A stretch of DNA of 64,000 nt from Sinorhizobium sp. BG8 (GCF_016864555.1 NZ_CP044011.1:480501-544500); one strand, 5' to 3'; counted from the stretch's first letter, positions 46,849 to 57,471 are shown. Notes: a model not told the origin generated them from the sequence alone. Numbers and translations are program-made.

Positions 46849-47787
46849 ATGGCAGGCATTGCCGCTGCGGATGAACGGCTTTTTGCCTTGCGAGAAGCCG
46901 TTGCCCGCCTGGAAGGACATGGCATGCCCGAGCGCCGCTACCCGGCGCCGGATAGGATGGCGAGCCCTTCCATACATTGCAAAACCCCGATGGCGCGCCG
47001 GATCACGCTTGGAGTCCCCTTTTTCGATGCGGACCTTTGCGGCGGGATGGCAATCGAGGGGCTGACCGAAATCCGGAACGCCGAGACTCGTGATGCGGGC
47101 GCGGCCATGGGTTTTACGACAGCCCTTGCCGTGGTGTGCCAGGAGGCAAGCCGCAAGGACAATGCGTCTGCGCTGGTGCTCTGGATCGTCGAAACTGCGG
47201 CATCCCGAGAAGCCGGCATGCCCTATGGTGTCGGACTGGAAACCTTCGGTCTAGACACCAGCCGCTTTCTCCTGACCTGCCCACGCCGGACGCAGGATGC
47301 GCTCTGGATTGCGGAGGCCGCGCTTTCCACACCCGCCTTCAGTGCTGTCGTTCTCGAAGTCAGGGGCAATCCTGCCTGTTTCGGCCTCAGCGAAAGCAGG
47401 CGCCTGCACCTTCGGGCCAGAGCAAGCGGCATACCCCTTCTGCTCCTGCGCCAGAACGGCGCCGAGGAGGCGAGCAGCGCACTCCTGAGGCTCCATGTTC
47501 GGCCTGCCGCTGCCGCCGAACGGATCCTTCACAAAGGCCATGAGCTACGCGGCAGCCTCGGCAATCCGGTTTTTCACGTTACCGCCGAAAAGAGCAGGAC
47601 CCTCGCTCCCGACGGCATTCTTTTGGAGTGGAACAGTCGTGACCGACGTTTTTCAGAGTTCAACCCCGCCGCTCACGCCGCGCCTGCCAAGCCAGCGCAT
47701 CCTCGCGCTCTTCTTTCCCCATCTGGCGGCCGACCGGATATCGAGGCAGAGATGGGGCGTGTCGTGGCTTTCAGCAGGGCGTCCTGA
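46849..47787 (+). CDS. imuA: Error-prone repair protein ImuA
   Basis: A 312-residue RecA-like protein of the SOS mutasome. Typical family stretches are LGVPFFDADLCGGMAIEGLT after residue 50 and ARASGIPLLLLRQNGAEEAS near 195. In Caulobacter it cooperates with ImuB and DnaE2 in mutagenic translesion synthesis. The start is the ATG at 46849 with GGAG eight bases upstream; a GTG nine bases earlier overlaps that site. The frame overlaps imuB by about 150 bases. Confidence 0.92.
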   Translation: MAGIAAADERLFALREAVARLEGHGMPERRYPAPDRMASPSIHCKTPMARRITLGVPFFDADLCGGMAIEGLTEIRNAETRDAGAAMGFTTALAVVCQEASRKDNASALVLWIVETAASREAGMPYGVGLETFGLDTSRFLLTCPRRTQDALWIAEAALSTPAFSAVVLEVRGNPACFGLSESRRLHLRARASGIPLLLLRQNGAEEASSALLRLHVRPAAAAERILHKGHELRGSLGNPVFHVTAEKSRTLAPDGILLEWNSRDRRFSEFNPAAHAAPAKPAHPRALLSPSGGRPDIEAEMGRVVAFSRAS

Positions 47788-49263
47788 TCATCCGCCGATC
47801 GCCTTTGCCGACCGGATAGGAAGCGCTATGCGGATCGTCGCCCTCGACACGACAGCGGAAAAGGCATCGCTGCGGTGCGGTCTCGGCGTCGCCGAGGTTC
47901 GGGCAATATGCCCGGAGGTCGATGTGGTGCCGGCCGACGCCGCCGCCGACCGGGCTCTCCTCGAATCCCTTGCCGACTGGTGCGGCCGCTACACGCCGCT
48001 CGTGGCCCTCGACCGCACCGACGGACTGCTGCTCGACATTTCCGGCTGCACTCATCTTTTCGGCGGAGAACGCGCGCTTCTCGACGATGTCCTCATGCGC
48101 CTCTTCCATCTGGGCATCGAGGCGCGCGGGGCTATTTCCTCGACCGCCGGACTTTCCTGGGCCGTCTCTCGCTATCGCGAGGGGACCGGGGCAGTCATCG
48201 CCGAAGAGGAAGGCACCCGTATCCTTGCGAGGATGCCCATGGCCTCGCTCAGGCTGGGCGAGGATATCGTTGCCTCCCTGAGCCGGGTCGGCCTCAAGCG
48301 CGTCGGCGATATCATCGCAGCCCCCCGCGCGCCGATAACCCGTCGTTTCGGACCGGAACCTCTATTGCGACTGGACCAGGCGCTGGGACACGCTGGAGAA
48401 GCCTTGTCGCCGCGTCTGCCCGTTCCCGAAATCTCCTCGGAGCGCCGGCTTGCGGAACCCGTCACCGGCGAAGACGACATTCTCTCACTGGTGCTGCGAC
48501 TTGCCGATATCGTGAAGACGAACCTCGAGGAGAAGGGGAGCGGGGGACGGCTCTTCGAACTCGCCCTGTTCCGCGTCGATGGCCGGGTCTTCCGCATCGA
48601 GGCCGGCACGTCCGCGCCCTACGGGATCCGCAGCGGATCGGGGCCCTGTTCCGGGAGCGGATGGCACGGGCCCAGGATGAACTCGACGCCGGCTTCGGCT
48701 TCGAGATCGTCCGGCTCTCGGTTTTGCGAAAGGAGAAGTTCGAGACCGTACAGGCGGACATGGCAGGGAGCGGGACGGTGGAACATCCTCTGTCGGCGTT
48801 CGTCGATCGGGTGACGGCCCGGTTCGGCACAGGGAGCCTGCGCATGCCGGCCTTTGCGGAAAGTCATCTTCCGGAACGGGCAGTCTCGCTGGAGCCTTTC
48901 GAGAATACCGGGCACATGCAGCGGCAGGGAAAGGCAGCCGCCGTGGCGCCCGTGGCACGCTTGCTTCCCGCAGCGCGTCCGCTGCGGCTGCTGAGCCACC
49001 CCGAGCCCGTGGAAGCGACGGCCGAAGTTCCCGAAGGAGCTCCGATGAGCTTCCGCTGGCGCCGGGCGCTCCACCGCACAGTTCGAGCGGAGGGGCCGGA
49101 ACGCATTGCCGCGGAATGGTGGATCCATGGAGAGGCGGCACCAACCCGCGACTATTTCCGTGTCGAGGATGACGCCGGTCGCCGGTACTGGCTGTTTCGC
49201 GAGGGATTTTATGAACAGGGGGCCGACAAGCCGCGCTGGTTCCTGCACGGGGTGTTCGCATGA
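47639..49263 (+). CDS. imuB: ImuB, Y-family-like mutasome protein (one-base frameshift in this sequence)
   Basis: A DinB/UmuC-like polymerase relative lacking catalytic acidic residues, which tethers DnaE2 to the beta clamp. Start GTG 47639 (GGAG upstream) overlaps imuA. The first part runs from MTDVFQS through [20 protein letters not shown] to [10 protein letters not shown]; then the frame breaks at the CCC run 48617-48619, where CCCC is needed to continue [20 protein letters not shown]. The C-terminal third is intact and ends next to dnaE2. Repaired length is 541 residues, normal for the family. Sequencing error is the likely cause. Its stop overlaps the dnaE2 start by four bases. Confidence 0.88.
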
Positions 49264-52200
49264 GTGCACCCCCGCCCTTCTTCGAGCTTGGAGCCCGCAC
49301 GAACTTCTCCTTCCTGGAAGGTGCCTCGTCCGCCGAGGAGATGGTCGCCGCCGCCGCCGCGATCGGGCTTTCCGGAATCGGGATCGCCGACCGCAACACG
49401 GTTGCGGGCGTCGTGCGGGCGCATGCGAAGGCGAAAGCGGAGAATTACCCATTTCGTGCCGGCGCACGCCTCGTCTTTGCCGACGGGACCCCTGACATTC
49501 TTGCCTATCCGCAGAATCGCGAGGGTTGGGCCCATCTGTGCCGTCTTCTGAGTGCCGGGAACCTGCGGTCGGTCAAGGGAGACTGCACGCTCCATGAGGA
49601 TGACCTTCTCGAATGGAGCGGTGCGCTGATGCTGGCCGTCCTGCCCGACCGCAGGAGTGACAGCCGGATGGAAACCCTGCCGGCTTTTCTCGACCGCCTG
49701 CGCCAGCACGTCGGAGACCGGGCCTATCTCGGGCTCGCCCGCCACTATGACGGTTTTGACGACGTGTTTCTTGAAACTCTTGCTTCTGTTGCCCGCGGGC
49801 TGCGGATCCCGCTTCTTGCCACGAGCGATGCGCTCTATCACGACGGCACCCGCCGTCCGCTGGCGGATGTGGTGACCGCGATCCGGGAACACGCAACCGT
49901 CACCTCCGCGGGCTTCCGCCTCGGCGCCAATTCGGAACGGCACCTGAAGGACCCGGCGGAAATCGCGCGGATGTTCCGCTCCTATCCACAGGCCATCGCC
50001 AATTCCCGGGAATTCTTCGACAGGCTCGGTTTTTCTCTCGAGGAGCTTCAGTACCAGTATCCCGATGAAAGCATGCCCGGCGAGACGCCGCAGCAGACCC
50101 TCCGGCGCCTGACATTGGAGGGAGCGAAATGGCGCTACCCCGAAGGGACGCCACAGAAGGTGGCGGATCAGATCGAATACGAACTGTCACTGATCAGCCG
50201 GAAACGATACGAGCCCTATTTCCTGACCGTCCGGCACATCATGGAATTCGCGCGCAGCGAAAAGATCCTGTGTCAGGGTCGCGGATCGGCGGCCAATTCC
50301 ACGGTCTGCTTCTGTCTCGGCATCACGGAGGTCGATCCGGCAACGACCACCTTGCTCTTCGATCGCTTCATCTCCATCGACCGGGACGAGCCGCCCGATA
50401 TCGACGTGGACTTCGAACACGAGAAGCGCGAGACGGTGATCCAGTACATCTACAGGCGCTACGGGCACCAGCATGCCGGGCTGGCGGCGGCGGTGACGAG
50501 CTACCGTGCCCGCTCGGCCGGGCGGGAGGTGTCGAAAGCCTTCGGCCTCTCGGAGGATGTGCAGTCCGCGCTCTCGGGAGCGGTCTGGGGCTGGTCGACA
50601 TCGAGCCTCACCGAGCGCGAGGCAAGTGCTGCCGGCCTCGACATGACGAACCCCACCACCAGGCGCGTCCTCGAATACTCCGCCATGCTCATGGGATTCC
50701 CGCGGCACCTGACCCAGCATGTCGGCGGCTTCATCATCACGCGCGACCGGCTGGACGAAGTGGTCCCCATCATGAACACGGCCATGAAGGACCGCTACAT
50801 GGTGGAGTGGGACAAGGACGACCTCGATACGCTCAAGATTCTGAAGATCGATGTGCTCGCACTTGGAATGCTCACCTGCCTCGCCAAGGCGTTCTCGCTT
50901 CTGGAGGAGCACTACAACGTTCCGAAGAACCTTGCAGCGCTCTACAGGGAGCAGGAAAATGCAGTCTACGACATGATCTGCCGCGCCGATACGATCGGCG
51001 TCTTCCAGATAGAGAGCCGGGCTCAGATGAGCATGCTGCCCCGGCTGAGACCGCAAAAATTCTATGACCTCGTGATAGAGGTGGCGATCGTTCGACCCGG
51101 CCCGATCCAGGGCAACATGGTCCATCCTTACCTGAAGCGCCGGCAGGAAATGGCGCGGAACAAGAAGGTGGACTATCCGAGCCCCGAACTGGAGGACGTT
51201 CTCAAGCGAACCCTCGGCGTTCCGCTCTTCCAGGAGCAGGCGATGCAGATCGCGATCACCGCGGCAGGCTTCACGCCGAGCGAGGCGGACCAGCTGCGCC
51301 GGGCAATGGCGACCTTTCGCCGGACGGGAACGATCGGTTCCTTCCGCCAGAAGATGATCGACGGAATGGTCGCGAAGAAATACCCGCGGGAGTTCGCTGA
51401 ACGCTGCTTCAGCCAGATCGAGGGATTCGGCGAGTACGGTTTCCCGGAAAGCCACGCGGCCTCCTTCGCGCTCCTCGTCTACGCCTCGTCCTGGTTCAAG
51501 ACCTACTATCCCGACGTCTTCTGTGCGGCGATCCTCAATTCGCAGCCCATGGGCTTCTATGCACCCGCGCAACTGGTTCGCGATGCGCGCGAGCACGGCG
51601 TGCGGGTTCTGCCCGTGGACGTCAATCATTCCTCTGCCGACTGCACCCTCGAGGCGGGCGCGCACGACAAGGCATCCATGGAACCGCGACATCGCGACAT
51701 GCGGGATGTCATCCGGACCGAAAGGTCGGTTCGTCTCGGCTTCAGGCTCGTCAAGGGCCTTGCGGCGGCCGAGGTGGAGAAGCTCGTCGCCAACCGCGGC
51801 ACGGGCTATCGTTCCGTCCGCGATCTCTGGCTGCGTTCCGGTCTGGCGCGCGCCTCGGTCGAGCGCCTGGCCGATGCGGATGCCTTCCGCTCCATGGGCC
51901 TCGATCGTCGCAAGGCCCTTTGGGCGGCCAAGGCACTGGATGAGGGGCGTTCGGCCGAAACCCTTCCGCTTTTCGCAGAGGCCGGCGATGCGGGCATCCT
52001 GCAGAAGGAACCGGACGTCCACCTTCCGCCGATGCTGCCCGGCGAGCAGGTGGTCCACGACTATCGATACCTGTCCCTCTCGCTGAAGGCCCATCCGGTT
52101 TCCTTCCTGCGTGAAAAGTTCAGCATGCTGGGCATTGCCGCCCACAGGACGCTCGAAACGGCGCCGGTCGGACGCAGGATTTCGGTTGCCGGACTGGTTC

Positions 52201-52634
52201 TGGTGCGCCAGCGGCCGGGATCGGCGAAAGGCGTCATCTTCATGACCATCGAGGACGAGACCGGCGTCGCCAACATCATTGTCTGGCCAAAGGCTTTCGA
52301 GGCTTTCCGGCCGATCGTCATGGGCGCGCGCCTGGTCAAGGTGACGGGCAGGCTTCAACGCGAGCAGGGCGTGATCCACATCGTCGCAGACCGCCTCGAG
52401 GATATGACGGCGCTTCTGGCGACGCTCCAGGCCGGCAAGGACGACCTCATCGCACTCGCTCATGGCGACGAGGTACGCCGCCCGGTACAGGAGATGCGCC
52501 ACAAGGTCGTTCCGCCGCGCGCTACAGGAGATGCGGCTCAAGGTCGTGCCAGCGTGCTGCATCTGCCGGACAGGACTCAGGACCTCGCCAGGGAGGCCGC
52601 CAGGGTCATGCCGAAAGGTCGGAATTTTCATTGA
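49260..52634 (+). CDS. dnaE2: Error-prone DNA polymerase III alpha subunit DnaE2
   Basis: A 1124-residue C-family polymerase that performs translesion synthesis, including across UV damage, as part of the ImuA-ImuB-DnaE2 mutasome. The N-terminal PHP domain begins [20 protein letters not shown]. The polymerase active site [13 protein letters not shown] is near residue 380; helix-hairpin-helix and OB domains follow, and the C-terminus ends MPKGRNFH as in homologues. It is translated from ATGA overlap with imuB and shares the LexA-controlled promoter. The 3' end contains an imperfect 28-bp repeat that may be a recent local duplication. Confidence 0.96.
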   Translation: MSAPPPFFELGARTNFSFLEGASSAEEMVAAAAAIGLSGIGIADRNTVAGVVRAHAKAKAENYPFRAGARLVFADGTPDILAYPQNREGWAHLCRLLSAGNLRSVKGDCTLHEDDLLEWSGALMLAVLPDRRSDSRMETLPAFLDRLRQHVGDRAYLGLARHYDGFDDVFLETLASVARGLRIPLLATSDALYHDGTRRPLADVVTAIREHATVTSAGFRLGANSERHLKDPAEIARMFRSYPQAIANSREFFDRLGFSLEELQYQYPDESMPGETPQQTLRRLTLEGAKWRYPEGTPQKVADQIEYELSLISRKRYEPYFLTVRHIMEFARSEKILCQGRGSAANSTVCFCLGITEVDPATTTLLFDRFISIDRDEPPDIDVDFEHEKRETVIQYIYRRYGHQHAGLAAAVTSYRARSAGREVSKAFGLSEDVQSALSGAVWGWSTSSLTEREASAAGLDMTNPTTRRVLEYSAMLMGFPRHLTQHVGGFIITRDRLDEVVPIMNTAMKDRYMVEWDKDDLDTLKILKIDVLALGMLTCLAKAFSLLEEHYNVPKNLAALYREQENAVYDMICRADTIGVFQIESRAQMSMLPRLRPQKFYDLVIEVAIVRPGPIQGNMVHPYLKRRQEMARNKKVDYPSPELEDVLKRTLGVPLFQEQAMQIAITAAGFTPSEADQLRRAMATFRRTGTIGSFRQKMIDGMVAKKYPREFAERCFSQIEGFGEYGFPESHAASFALLVYASSWFKTYYPDVFCAAILNSQPMGFYAPAQLVRDAREHGVRVLPVDVNHSSADCTLEAGAHDKASMEPRHRDMRDVIRTERSVRLGFRLVKGLAAAEVEKLVANRGTGYRSVRDLWLRSGLARASVERLADADAFRSMGLDRRKALWAAKALDEGRSAETLPLFAEAGDAGILQKEPDVHLPPMLPGEQVVHDYRYLSLSLKAHPVSFLREKFSMLGIAAHRTLETAPVGRRISVAGLVLVRQRPGSAKGVIFMTIEDETGVANIIVWPKAFEAFRPIVMGARLVKVTGRLQREQGVIHIVADRLEDMTALLATLQAGKDDLIALAHGDEVRRPVQEMRHKVVPPRATGDAAQGRASVLHLPDRTQDLAREAARVMPKGRNFH
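52486..52550 (+). repeat. Imperfect direct repeat in the 3' end of dnaE2
   Basis: Two 28-base copies (52486-52513 and 52523-52550), both beginning TACAGGAGATGCG and ending CAAGGTCGT(T/G)CC, differ at about four positions and are spaced by 37 bases, so they are read in different frames of the gene. It lies in the non-conserved tail just before the final motif. Confidence 0.7.
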
Positions 52635-53005
52635 TCGTCCCGCGGTCCCGGTATCGCGGCTCGCCCTCATCCGGGTGAACCGCCTGGACCGGGCCACCGA
52701 ACGGCGGACGCGGAAAGATCGCAGTCGGGCCGTCTTTGCGACGGTTTCGACGCGCCCGCAGGACAAACCCGCGTCGCCGCCGGGCGTGGAGATGCGTTTC
52801 TGGCTGTTTCGGTCCATCCGATGTCGCTAATCGGATCGACACAAAAATTTCACCCGCGTAGCTTTCGACAACTCAGGACGCCCTTGCAAAGCGACTGCCC
52901 CCCTGAAATACCGGCTTGCCGAAAAGGCATGGCTCAGAAGACGACGAGCGCGCGGCCGCACCATCCGGCAGGATGGACAGGCCGCCCAAAGCGAGAGTGG
53001 AACCG
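52635..53005. other. Intergenic region dnaE2-purU
   Basis: About 370 bases without a convincing gene. A plus-strand frame overlapping the dnaE2 end shows no domain. The region should contain the purU promoter. I looked for known folate, glycine and purine riboswitch cores and saw none. Confidence 0.4.
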
Positions 53006-53890
53006 ATGAAGAACTACGTGCTGACTGTTTCCTGCAAATCGACCCGCGGCATCGTCGCCGCCATCACCGGCTACCTCGCGGAACAGGGTTGCTATATCTC
53101 CGACAGCTCGCAGTTCGACGACCTGGAAACCGGCCTGTTCTTCATGCGGCTGACCTTCATCAGCCAGGAGGGTGTCAGCCAGGAAGAGCTCAATCGCGGC
53201 TTCGAGACCGTCGCCAAGCCCTTCGGCATGACCTGGGAGATCCACGACAGCGAGAAGCGGATGAAGGTTCTGCTGATGGTGTCGCGGTTCGGGCATTGCC
53301 TGAACGACCTTCTGTATCGCTGGAAGATCGGGGCGCTGCCGATCGACATCGTCGGTGTCGTCTCCAACCACTTCGATTATCAGAAGGTGGTGGTCAACCA
53401 CGACATCCCGTTCCACCACGTCAAGGTGACGAAGGACAACAAGCCGCAGGCCGAGGCGCGGCTGATGGAGATCGTCGAGCAGACCGAGGCCGATCTCATC
53501 GTGCTTGCCCGCTACATGCAGGTGCTGTCGGATGCGGTGTGCAAGAAGATGTCCGGCCGCATCATCAACATCCACCACTCGTTCCTGCCGTCGTTCAAGG
53601 GGGCCAACCCCTACAAGCAGGCCTATGAGCGCGGAGTGAAGCTGATCGGCGCGACGGCGCACTACGTCACCGAGGATCTCGACGAGGGTCCGATCATCGA
53701 GCAGGACACCGCCCGCATCACCCATGCGCAGAGCCCGGAGGACTACGTCTCGATCGGCCGCGACGTCGAGAGCCAGGTGCTGGCGCGGGCGGTGCATGCG
53801 CATATCCACCACCGCGTCTTCATGAACGGCCACCGCACCATCGTGTTCCCGGCAAGCCCCGGCTCCTACGCTTCCGAGCGCATGGGCTGA
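53006..53890 (+). CDS. purU: Formyltetrahydrofolate deformylase
   Basis: A 294-residue enzyme that hydrolyses 10-formyl-THF to formate and THF, balancing the one-carbon pool. The N-terminal ACT domain (about 1-80) starts with YVLTVSCKSTRGIVAAITGY. The formyltransferase domain holds the active-site Asn and His in INIHHSFLPSFKGANPYKQA and the Asp in HYVTEDLDEGPIIEQD. The ATG at 53006 follows GAGAGTGG and gives the conserved N-terminus; a longer frame from 52916 is not supported. It converges with puuB at a shared terminator. Confidence 0.95.
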   Translation: MKNYVLTVSCKSTRGIVAAITGYLAEQGCYISDSSQFDDLETGLFFMRLTFISQEGVSQEELNRGFETVAKPFGMTWEIHDSEKRMKVLLMVSRFGHCLNDLLYRWKIGALPIDIVGVVSNHFDYQKVVVNHDIPFHHVKVTKDNKPQAEARLMEIVEQTEADLIVLARYMQVLSDAVCKKMSGRIINIHHSFLPSFKGANPYKQAYERGVKLIGATAHYVTEDLDEGPIIEQDTARITHAQSPEDYVSIGRDVESQVLARAVHAHIHHRVFMNGHRTIVFPASPGSYASERMG

Positions 53891-53910
53891 GACAGAGACC
53901 GGCGGAACAG

Positions 53911-53942
53911 AAAACGGCCGGCGAGGGAAACCTCGCCGGCCG
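53911..53942. terminator. Bidirectional terminator purU / puuB
   Basis: CGGCCGGCGAGG-GAAA-CCTCGCCGGCCG is a perfect 12-bp stem with a tetraloop. The minus strand has TTTT after it, which suits the puuB side; the plus side reads ATTGCG, a weaker end. Confidence 0.8.
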
Positions 53943-53968
53943 ATTGCGTTCCGTCATCGGGACGACGA

Positions 53969-55288
53969 TCAGAGCCCGAAGGCGTCCTTGAACTGATACC
54001 ACCAGGAGCCGACGGTCGAATACTGGGCCCGGAACATGCGCCCTCCGGGGAAGGGAATCCACGGGAGCTTCTCGAACTGGTCGAACCGGCTTGCGTCGCC
54101 GTGGATGGTTTCGCTGAGGATCCGGCCGAACAGATGCGAACCCGTTACACCGTGACCGCTATAGCCGTGGGCGAAATAGGTGTTCTTTCCGATGCGCCCC
54201 ATCTGCGGCACGCGTGAGAAGGACAGCGCGAAATTGCCGCTCCACGCATAGTCGATCTTCACACCCTTCATCGACGGGAAGACTTTTTCCATATTGGGCC
54301 GGAGCTTCGCCCGCACATCGGCCGGATCGGTTCCGCCATAGACGGTCCCGCCGCCGAAGATCAGGCGATTGTCGGCCGAAAGCCGGAAGTAGTCGAGGAT
54401 GTAGCGCACGTCCTCTACGCACATGTCGCTCGGGATAAGCGATCGCGCACGCTCCTCGCCCAGCGGTTCGGTCGCCATCATCTGCGTGGAGACCGGCATG
54501 ACTCGAGACACCAGCTTCGGCACGACATGGCCGAGGTAGGCATTGCCGCAGAGCACCGCGATTTTCGCCATCACGCGGCCGCGAGCAGTGTGGATCACCG
54601 GACGCTCGGCGTCGTGCTCGACCCTCGTCACCGGCGATTGCTCGTAGATCACGCCTCCAAGCGTTTCGAACGCCTTCGCCTCGCCGAGCACGAGGTTCAG
54701 CGGATGCATGTGGCCGCCGGTCGTGTCGAGCATACCGCCGACATAGGCGTCCGTGTTCACCAGCTTGCGTATCGCTTCCTTGTCGAGAAGCTGGTGATCG
54801 TCCATGCCGTAGCTCTTCCACAAGGCCTTCTTGTGCTCGAGTTCCTTCATGTGCGCAGGCGTATAGGCAGCATAGATGTTGCCCTGCTTCATGTCGCATT
54901 CGATGCCGTACTGGCTGACGATGCGGCGGATGATCTTGCCGCCCTCCTGCACCAGCCCGCCGACGAAGGCGCCGGCAGCATCGCCGTAGCGGCGACGGAT
55001 CGTATCGAGGCTGGCATTCAGCCCGTTGACGATCTGGCCGCCGTTTCGTCCGGAAGCACCCCAGCCGACGCCCGCGCCCTCGACGACGACCACCTTGTAG
55101 CCGAGTTCTGCGAGGTGGATTGCGGTCGAAAGACCCGAATAGCCGGCACCGAGCACAGCCACATCCGCGCTGACATCGCCTTCCAGCACCTTCGGCACGC
55201 GGATGATGTTGCGCGAGGCCGCATAGTAGCTGTCAGGATAGGAACCGTCACCGGCATACGAGGCATAGGATTTGAAGGTTGCGTTCAT
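53969..55288 (-). CDS. puuB: FAD-dependent oxidoreductase, gamma-glutamylputrescine oxidase-like
   Basis: A 439-residue flavoenzyme of the DAO family. The FAD Rossmann motif is ADVAVLGAGYSGLSTAIHLA near residues 41-60, followed by EGAGVGWGASGRNGGQI. The C-terminal part has the YFAHGYSGHGVTGSHLFGR segment common to this family. In E. coli PuuB oxidises gamma-glutamylputrescine to the aldehyde with release of ammonia and H2O2. Its ATG overlaps the stop of the puuA-type gene, so the pair works together. The substrate amine may be putrescine or another; puuC and puuD are not in the window. Confidence 0.85.
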   Translation of the reverse strand: MNATFKSYASYAGDGSYPDSYYAASRNIIRVPKVLEGDVSADVAVLGAGYSGLSTAIHLAELGYKVVVVEGAGVGWGASGRNGGQIVNGLNASLDTIRRRYGDAAGAFVGGLVQEGGKIIRRIVSQYGIECDMKQGNIYAAYTPAHMKELEHKKALWKSYGMDDHQLLDKEAIRKLVNTDAYVGGMLDTTGGHMHPLNLVLGEAKAFETLGGVIYEQSPVTRVEHDAERPVIHTARGRVMAKIAVLCGNAYLGHVVPKLVSRVMPVSTQMMATEPLGEERARSLIPSDMCVEDVRYILDYFRLSADNRLIFGGGTVYGGTDPADVRAKLRPNMEKVFPSMKGVKIDYAWSGNFALSFSRVPQMGRIGKNTYFAHGYSGHGVTGSHLFGRILSETIHGDASRFDQFEKLPWIPFPGGRMFRAQYSTVGSWWYQFKDAFGL

Positions 55289-56637
55289 CAGACGATTTCC
55301 AGATAGGCGCTGAATTCAAAGTCGGTGACCTGCTCGGCAAAGCCCGCGAGCTCCTGCCGCTTGCAGGCAATCAGCATCGATCGAAGGTCGGGATCGAAGA
55401 TTTCCGAGACGATGGAGCCGTTTTCGAAGGCGGTGACGGCCGAGCCCCACTCGCTCGGGATCCGCGGAAGCTTGGCCTGGTAGGCCCGCCCGGAGACCGG
55501 AGGCTCCGGTTCCCACTTGTTTCGGATACCGACGAGGGCCGCGCCCAGGATCGCCGCCATGACGAGGTATGGATTGGCGTCGGCGCCCGCAACGCGATGC
55601 TCGATGCGCCGTGCCGAACTCTTGCCGCCCGGGATGCGGATGGCCGCGGTCCGATTCTCGTAACCCCAGGAAATGGAGGTCGGAGCGTGCGTGTCGGGTC
55701 TCAGGCGGCGGTAGGAATTGAAGTGGGGAGCAAAGAGCAGCGTCGATTCGGCCATTCCCCGCAACAATCCCGCCACCGCATGCCGCATGATGTCGGAGCC
55801 TTCGGCGGTGCCATCATCGAAGATGTTCTTGCCCGCCTCGTCGGTCACGCTGAAATGCATGTGCATCCCGCTTCCCGACCGCATGCCGTAGGGCTTGGCC
55901 ATGAACGTCGCCGCGAAACCATGCTTGCGGGCAATCCCCTTGATGATGCGCTTGAAGAAGAGAGCGTCATCGGCCGCCTTCAGGGGGTCGTCGGTATGCA
56001 TCAGGTTGATTTCGAACTGGCCGATGCCGTTCTCCGCAACGGCCGAATCCGCCGGCACGTTCTGGCGTGCGCATTCCGCGTAGACGTCCGAGAAGAACTC
56101 GCCGAAATCATCGAGCTCGTCGATTGAAAGAATTGCGTCCGAATCGAGCCGCTTGCCGGTATAGGGAGAGATCGGCGGCTCCGCATGATCGGGTTCCGCG
56201 TCGATCAGATAGAACTCCATTTCGGATGCCACGACCGGACGAAGGCCGAGTTCGTGATATTGCCGCACGATATTGGCAAGCGCCTGCCGCGGATCGGCGA
56301 GGAATGGCTCGCCAGTCTCCTTGAATAGCCAGAGCGGTACGACGGCACTTGGCTTCAGTGTCCAGCTGACCGGGAGCGCGCCCCGCCCCGTCGGACTGCA
56401 GATGCCATCCATGTCTCCGCTTGCGAAAACATGCGAACTCCCGACGATGTCCTCGCCCCAGACGTCCACCCCGACGATGGACAACGGCATGCGGATGCCA
56501 CCCTCAAGAACTTTCTTGGCCTGGGCAACAGGAACGCGCTTACCGCGCAGGATGCCGTTGAGATCGCAGACGACCGCCTGGATGCTTTCCACCGACTCAG
56601 CGTTTGCCAGCCAGTCATTCCCCTCGACTTCAGACAT
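55288..56637 (-). CDS. puuA: Gamma-glutamylpolyamine synthetase (glutamine-synthetase family)
   Basis: A 449-residue GS-fold ligase. Catalytic elements: SEMEFYL near 140, ENGIGQFEINLMHTD, RSGSGMHMHFSV (the GHSGxGxHxH-like metal loop) and SWGYENRTAAIRIPG near the C-terminal half. The family joins glutamate to amines in ATP-dependent fashion. I choose ATG 56637, preceded by GGAAA; an ATG four codons earlier sits within the operator. Directly followed by the oxidase gene and preceded by a GntR-type operator, it fits the first step of the gamma-glutamyl polyamine pathway. It lacks regulatory features of true GlnA. Confidence 0.85.
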   Translation of the reverse strand: MSEVEGNDWLANAESVESIQAVVCDLNGILRGKRVPVAQAKKVLEGGIRMPLSIVGVDVWGEDIVGSSHVFASGDMDGICSPTGRGALPVSWTLKPSAVVPLWLFKETGEPFLADPRQALANIVRQYHELGLRPVVASEMEFYLIDAEPDHAEPPISPYTGKRLDSDAILSIDELDDFGEFFSDVYAECARQNVPADSAVAENGIGQFEINLMHTDDPLKAADDALFFKRIIKGIARKHGFAATFMAKPYGMRSGSGMHMHFSVTDEAGKNIFDDGTAEGSDIMRHAVAGLLRGMAESTLLFAPHFNSYRRLRPDTHAPTSISWGYENRTAAIRIPGGKSSARRIEHRVAGADANPYLVMAAILGAALVGIRNKWEPEPPVSGRAYQAKLPRIPSEWGSAVTAFENGSIVSEIFDPDLRSMLIACKRQELAGFAEQVTDFEFSAYLEIV

Positions 56638-56649
56638 TGATTTTTCCAT

Positions 56650-56675
56650 ATCACATAATTATCTTTGTGATCACA
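56650..56675. promoter_or_regulatory. Palindromic operator between puuA and the GntR gene
   Basis: TGTGATCACA (56666-56675) is a perfect 10-bp palindrome, and ATCACA-N10-TGTGAT (56650-56671) forms a second, overlapping inverted repeat just upstream of the puuA start. FCD-type GntR regulators often bind such TGTGAT-type sites. It probably is the binding site of the adjacent regulator. Confidence 0.6.
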
Positions 56676-56775
56676 TTTTTCATTTATGCATGCTTTCTTG
56701 TTGCCGGTCAAGGTGTTAAAACCGCGTCGACATCGGGTCAGCCGAACCCGGCAGTCCGACGGTCAGGAGGGATGA

Positions 56776-57471
56776 TTGGGGAAATTGGTATTGGAGCCGC
56801 TCGAGCGGCCGCAGGGCATGACCACCCATGAGTATGCACATCGCCGCCTGCGTCAGGCGATCATGGTCGGTTCGATCCGCCCGGGAGAGGCCCTGACGAT
56901 ACGGGGCATTGCGGAAGCCATGGAAAGCAGTCCCACTCCTGTCCGGGAGGCGCTTCGGCGTTTGAGTTCCGAAGGCGCCCTGCAGGTCCTCGACAATCGC
57001 AGGATCATGGTGCCACGTATGACGGCAGACCGGTTCAGCGAATTGATCGCGCTTCGATCCGTGCTGGAGCAACACGCCGCCCGGCGCGCCGTAGCGCATG
57101 TCACCGAGCGCAACATCGATCGTCTCGTGGAGATCGACCGGGCACAGGACGAAGCGATCGCCCGCAAGGACAACGCCACCGCACTCCTCCTCAACCAGGA
57201 GTTCCATCGTACGCTTTATACCGCCAATCCGGACCAGATCCTGATGCCGATGGTGGAGAGCATATGGTTGCAGCTCGGCCCCTTTCTCGGGATCGCCATG
57301 GAGCATGTCGCGCAGCTCTACTTCGTAGACCGTCACCAGGAAGCGATCGCAGCGCTCCGCAAGCGCGACGAGGAGGCGACCGCTGCTGCGATCGACGCGG
57401 ATATTCGCGAAGGCATTGGTGGCTTCGAGCGCAAGGCGATCGAAAATCTCCTTCGCCTTGCTGGCCAATGA
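56776..57471 (+). CDS. GntR family regulator, FCD (FadR) subfamily
   Basis: A 231-residue regulator. N-terminal winged helix: HEYAHRRLRQAIMVGSIRPG and ESSPTPVREALRRLSSEGA. C-terminal all-helical FCD ligand domain from about 90 (RSVLEQHAARRAV; HRTLYTANPD), with the His/Asp residues that bind metal or carboxylates. The TTG start at 56776 has AGGAGG five bases before it. It diverges from puuA-puuB across the palindromic operator and precedes the dadA-like gene on the same strand, so both are likely targets. Confidence 0.9.
   Translation: MGKLVLEPLERPQGMTTHEYAHRRLRQAIMVGSIRPGEALTIRGIAEAMESSPTPVREALRRLSSEGALQVLDNRRIMVPRMTADRFSELIALRSVLEQHAARRAVAHVTERNIDRLVEIDRAQDEAIARKDNATALLLNQEFHRTLYTANPDQILMPMVESIWLQLGPFLGIAMEHVAQLYFVDRHQEAIAALRKRDEEATAAAIDADIREGIGGFERKAIENLLRLAGQ

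Noticed and set aside
50187-52817. An 876-codon frame antisense to dnaE2
   Set aside because: Complementary-frame artefact of a GC-rich gene; dnaE2 itself carries all family motifs.
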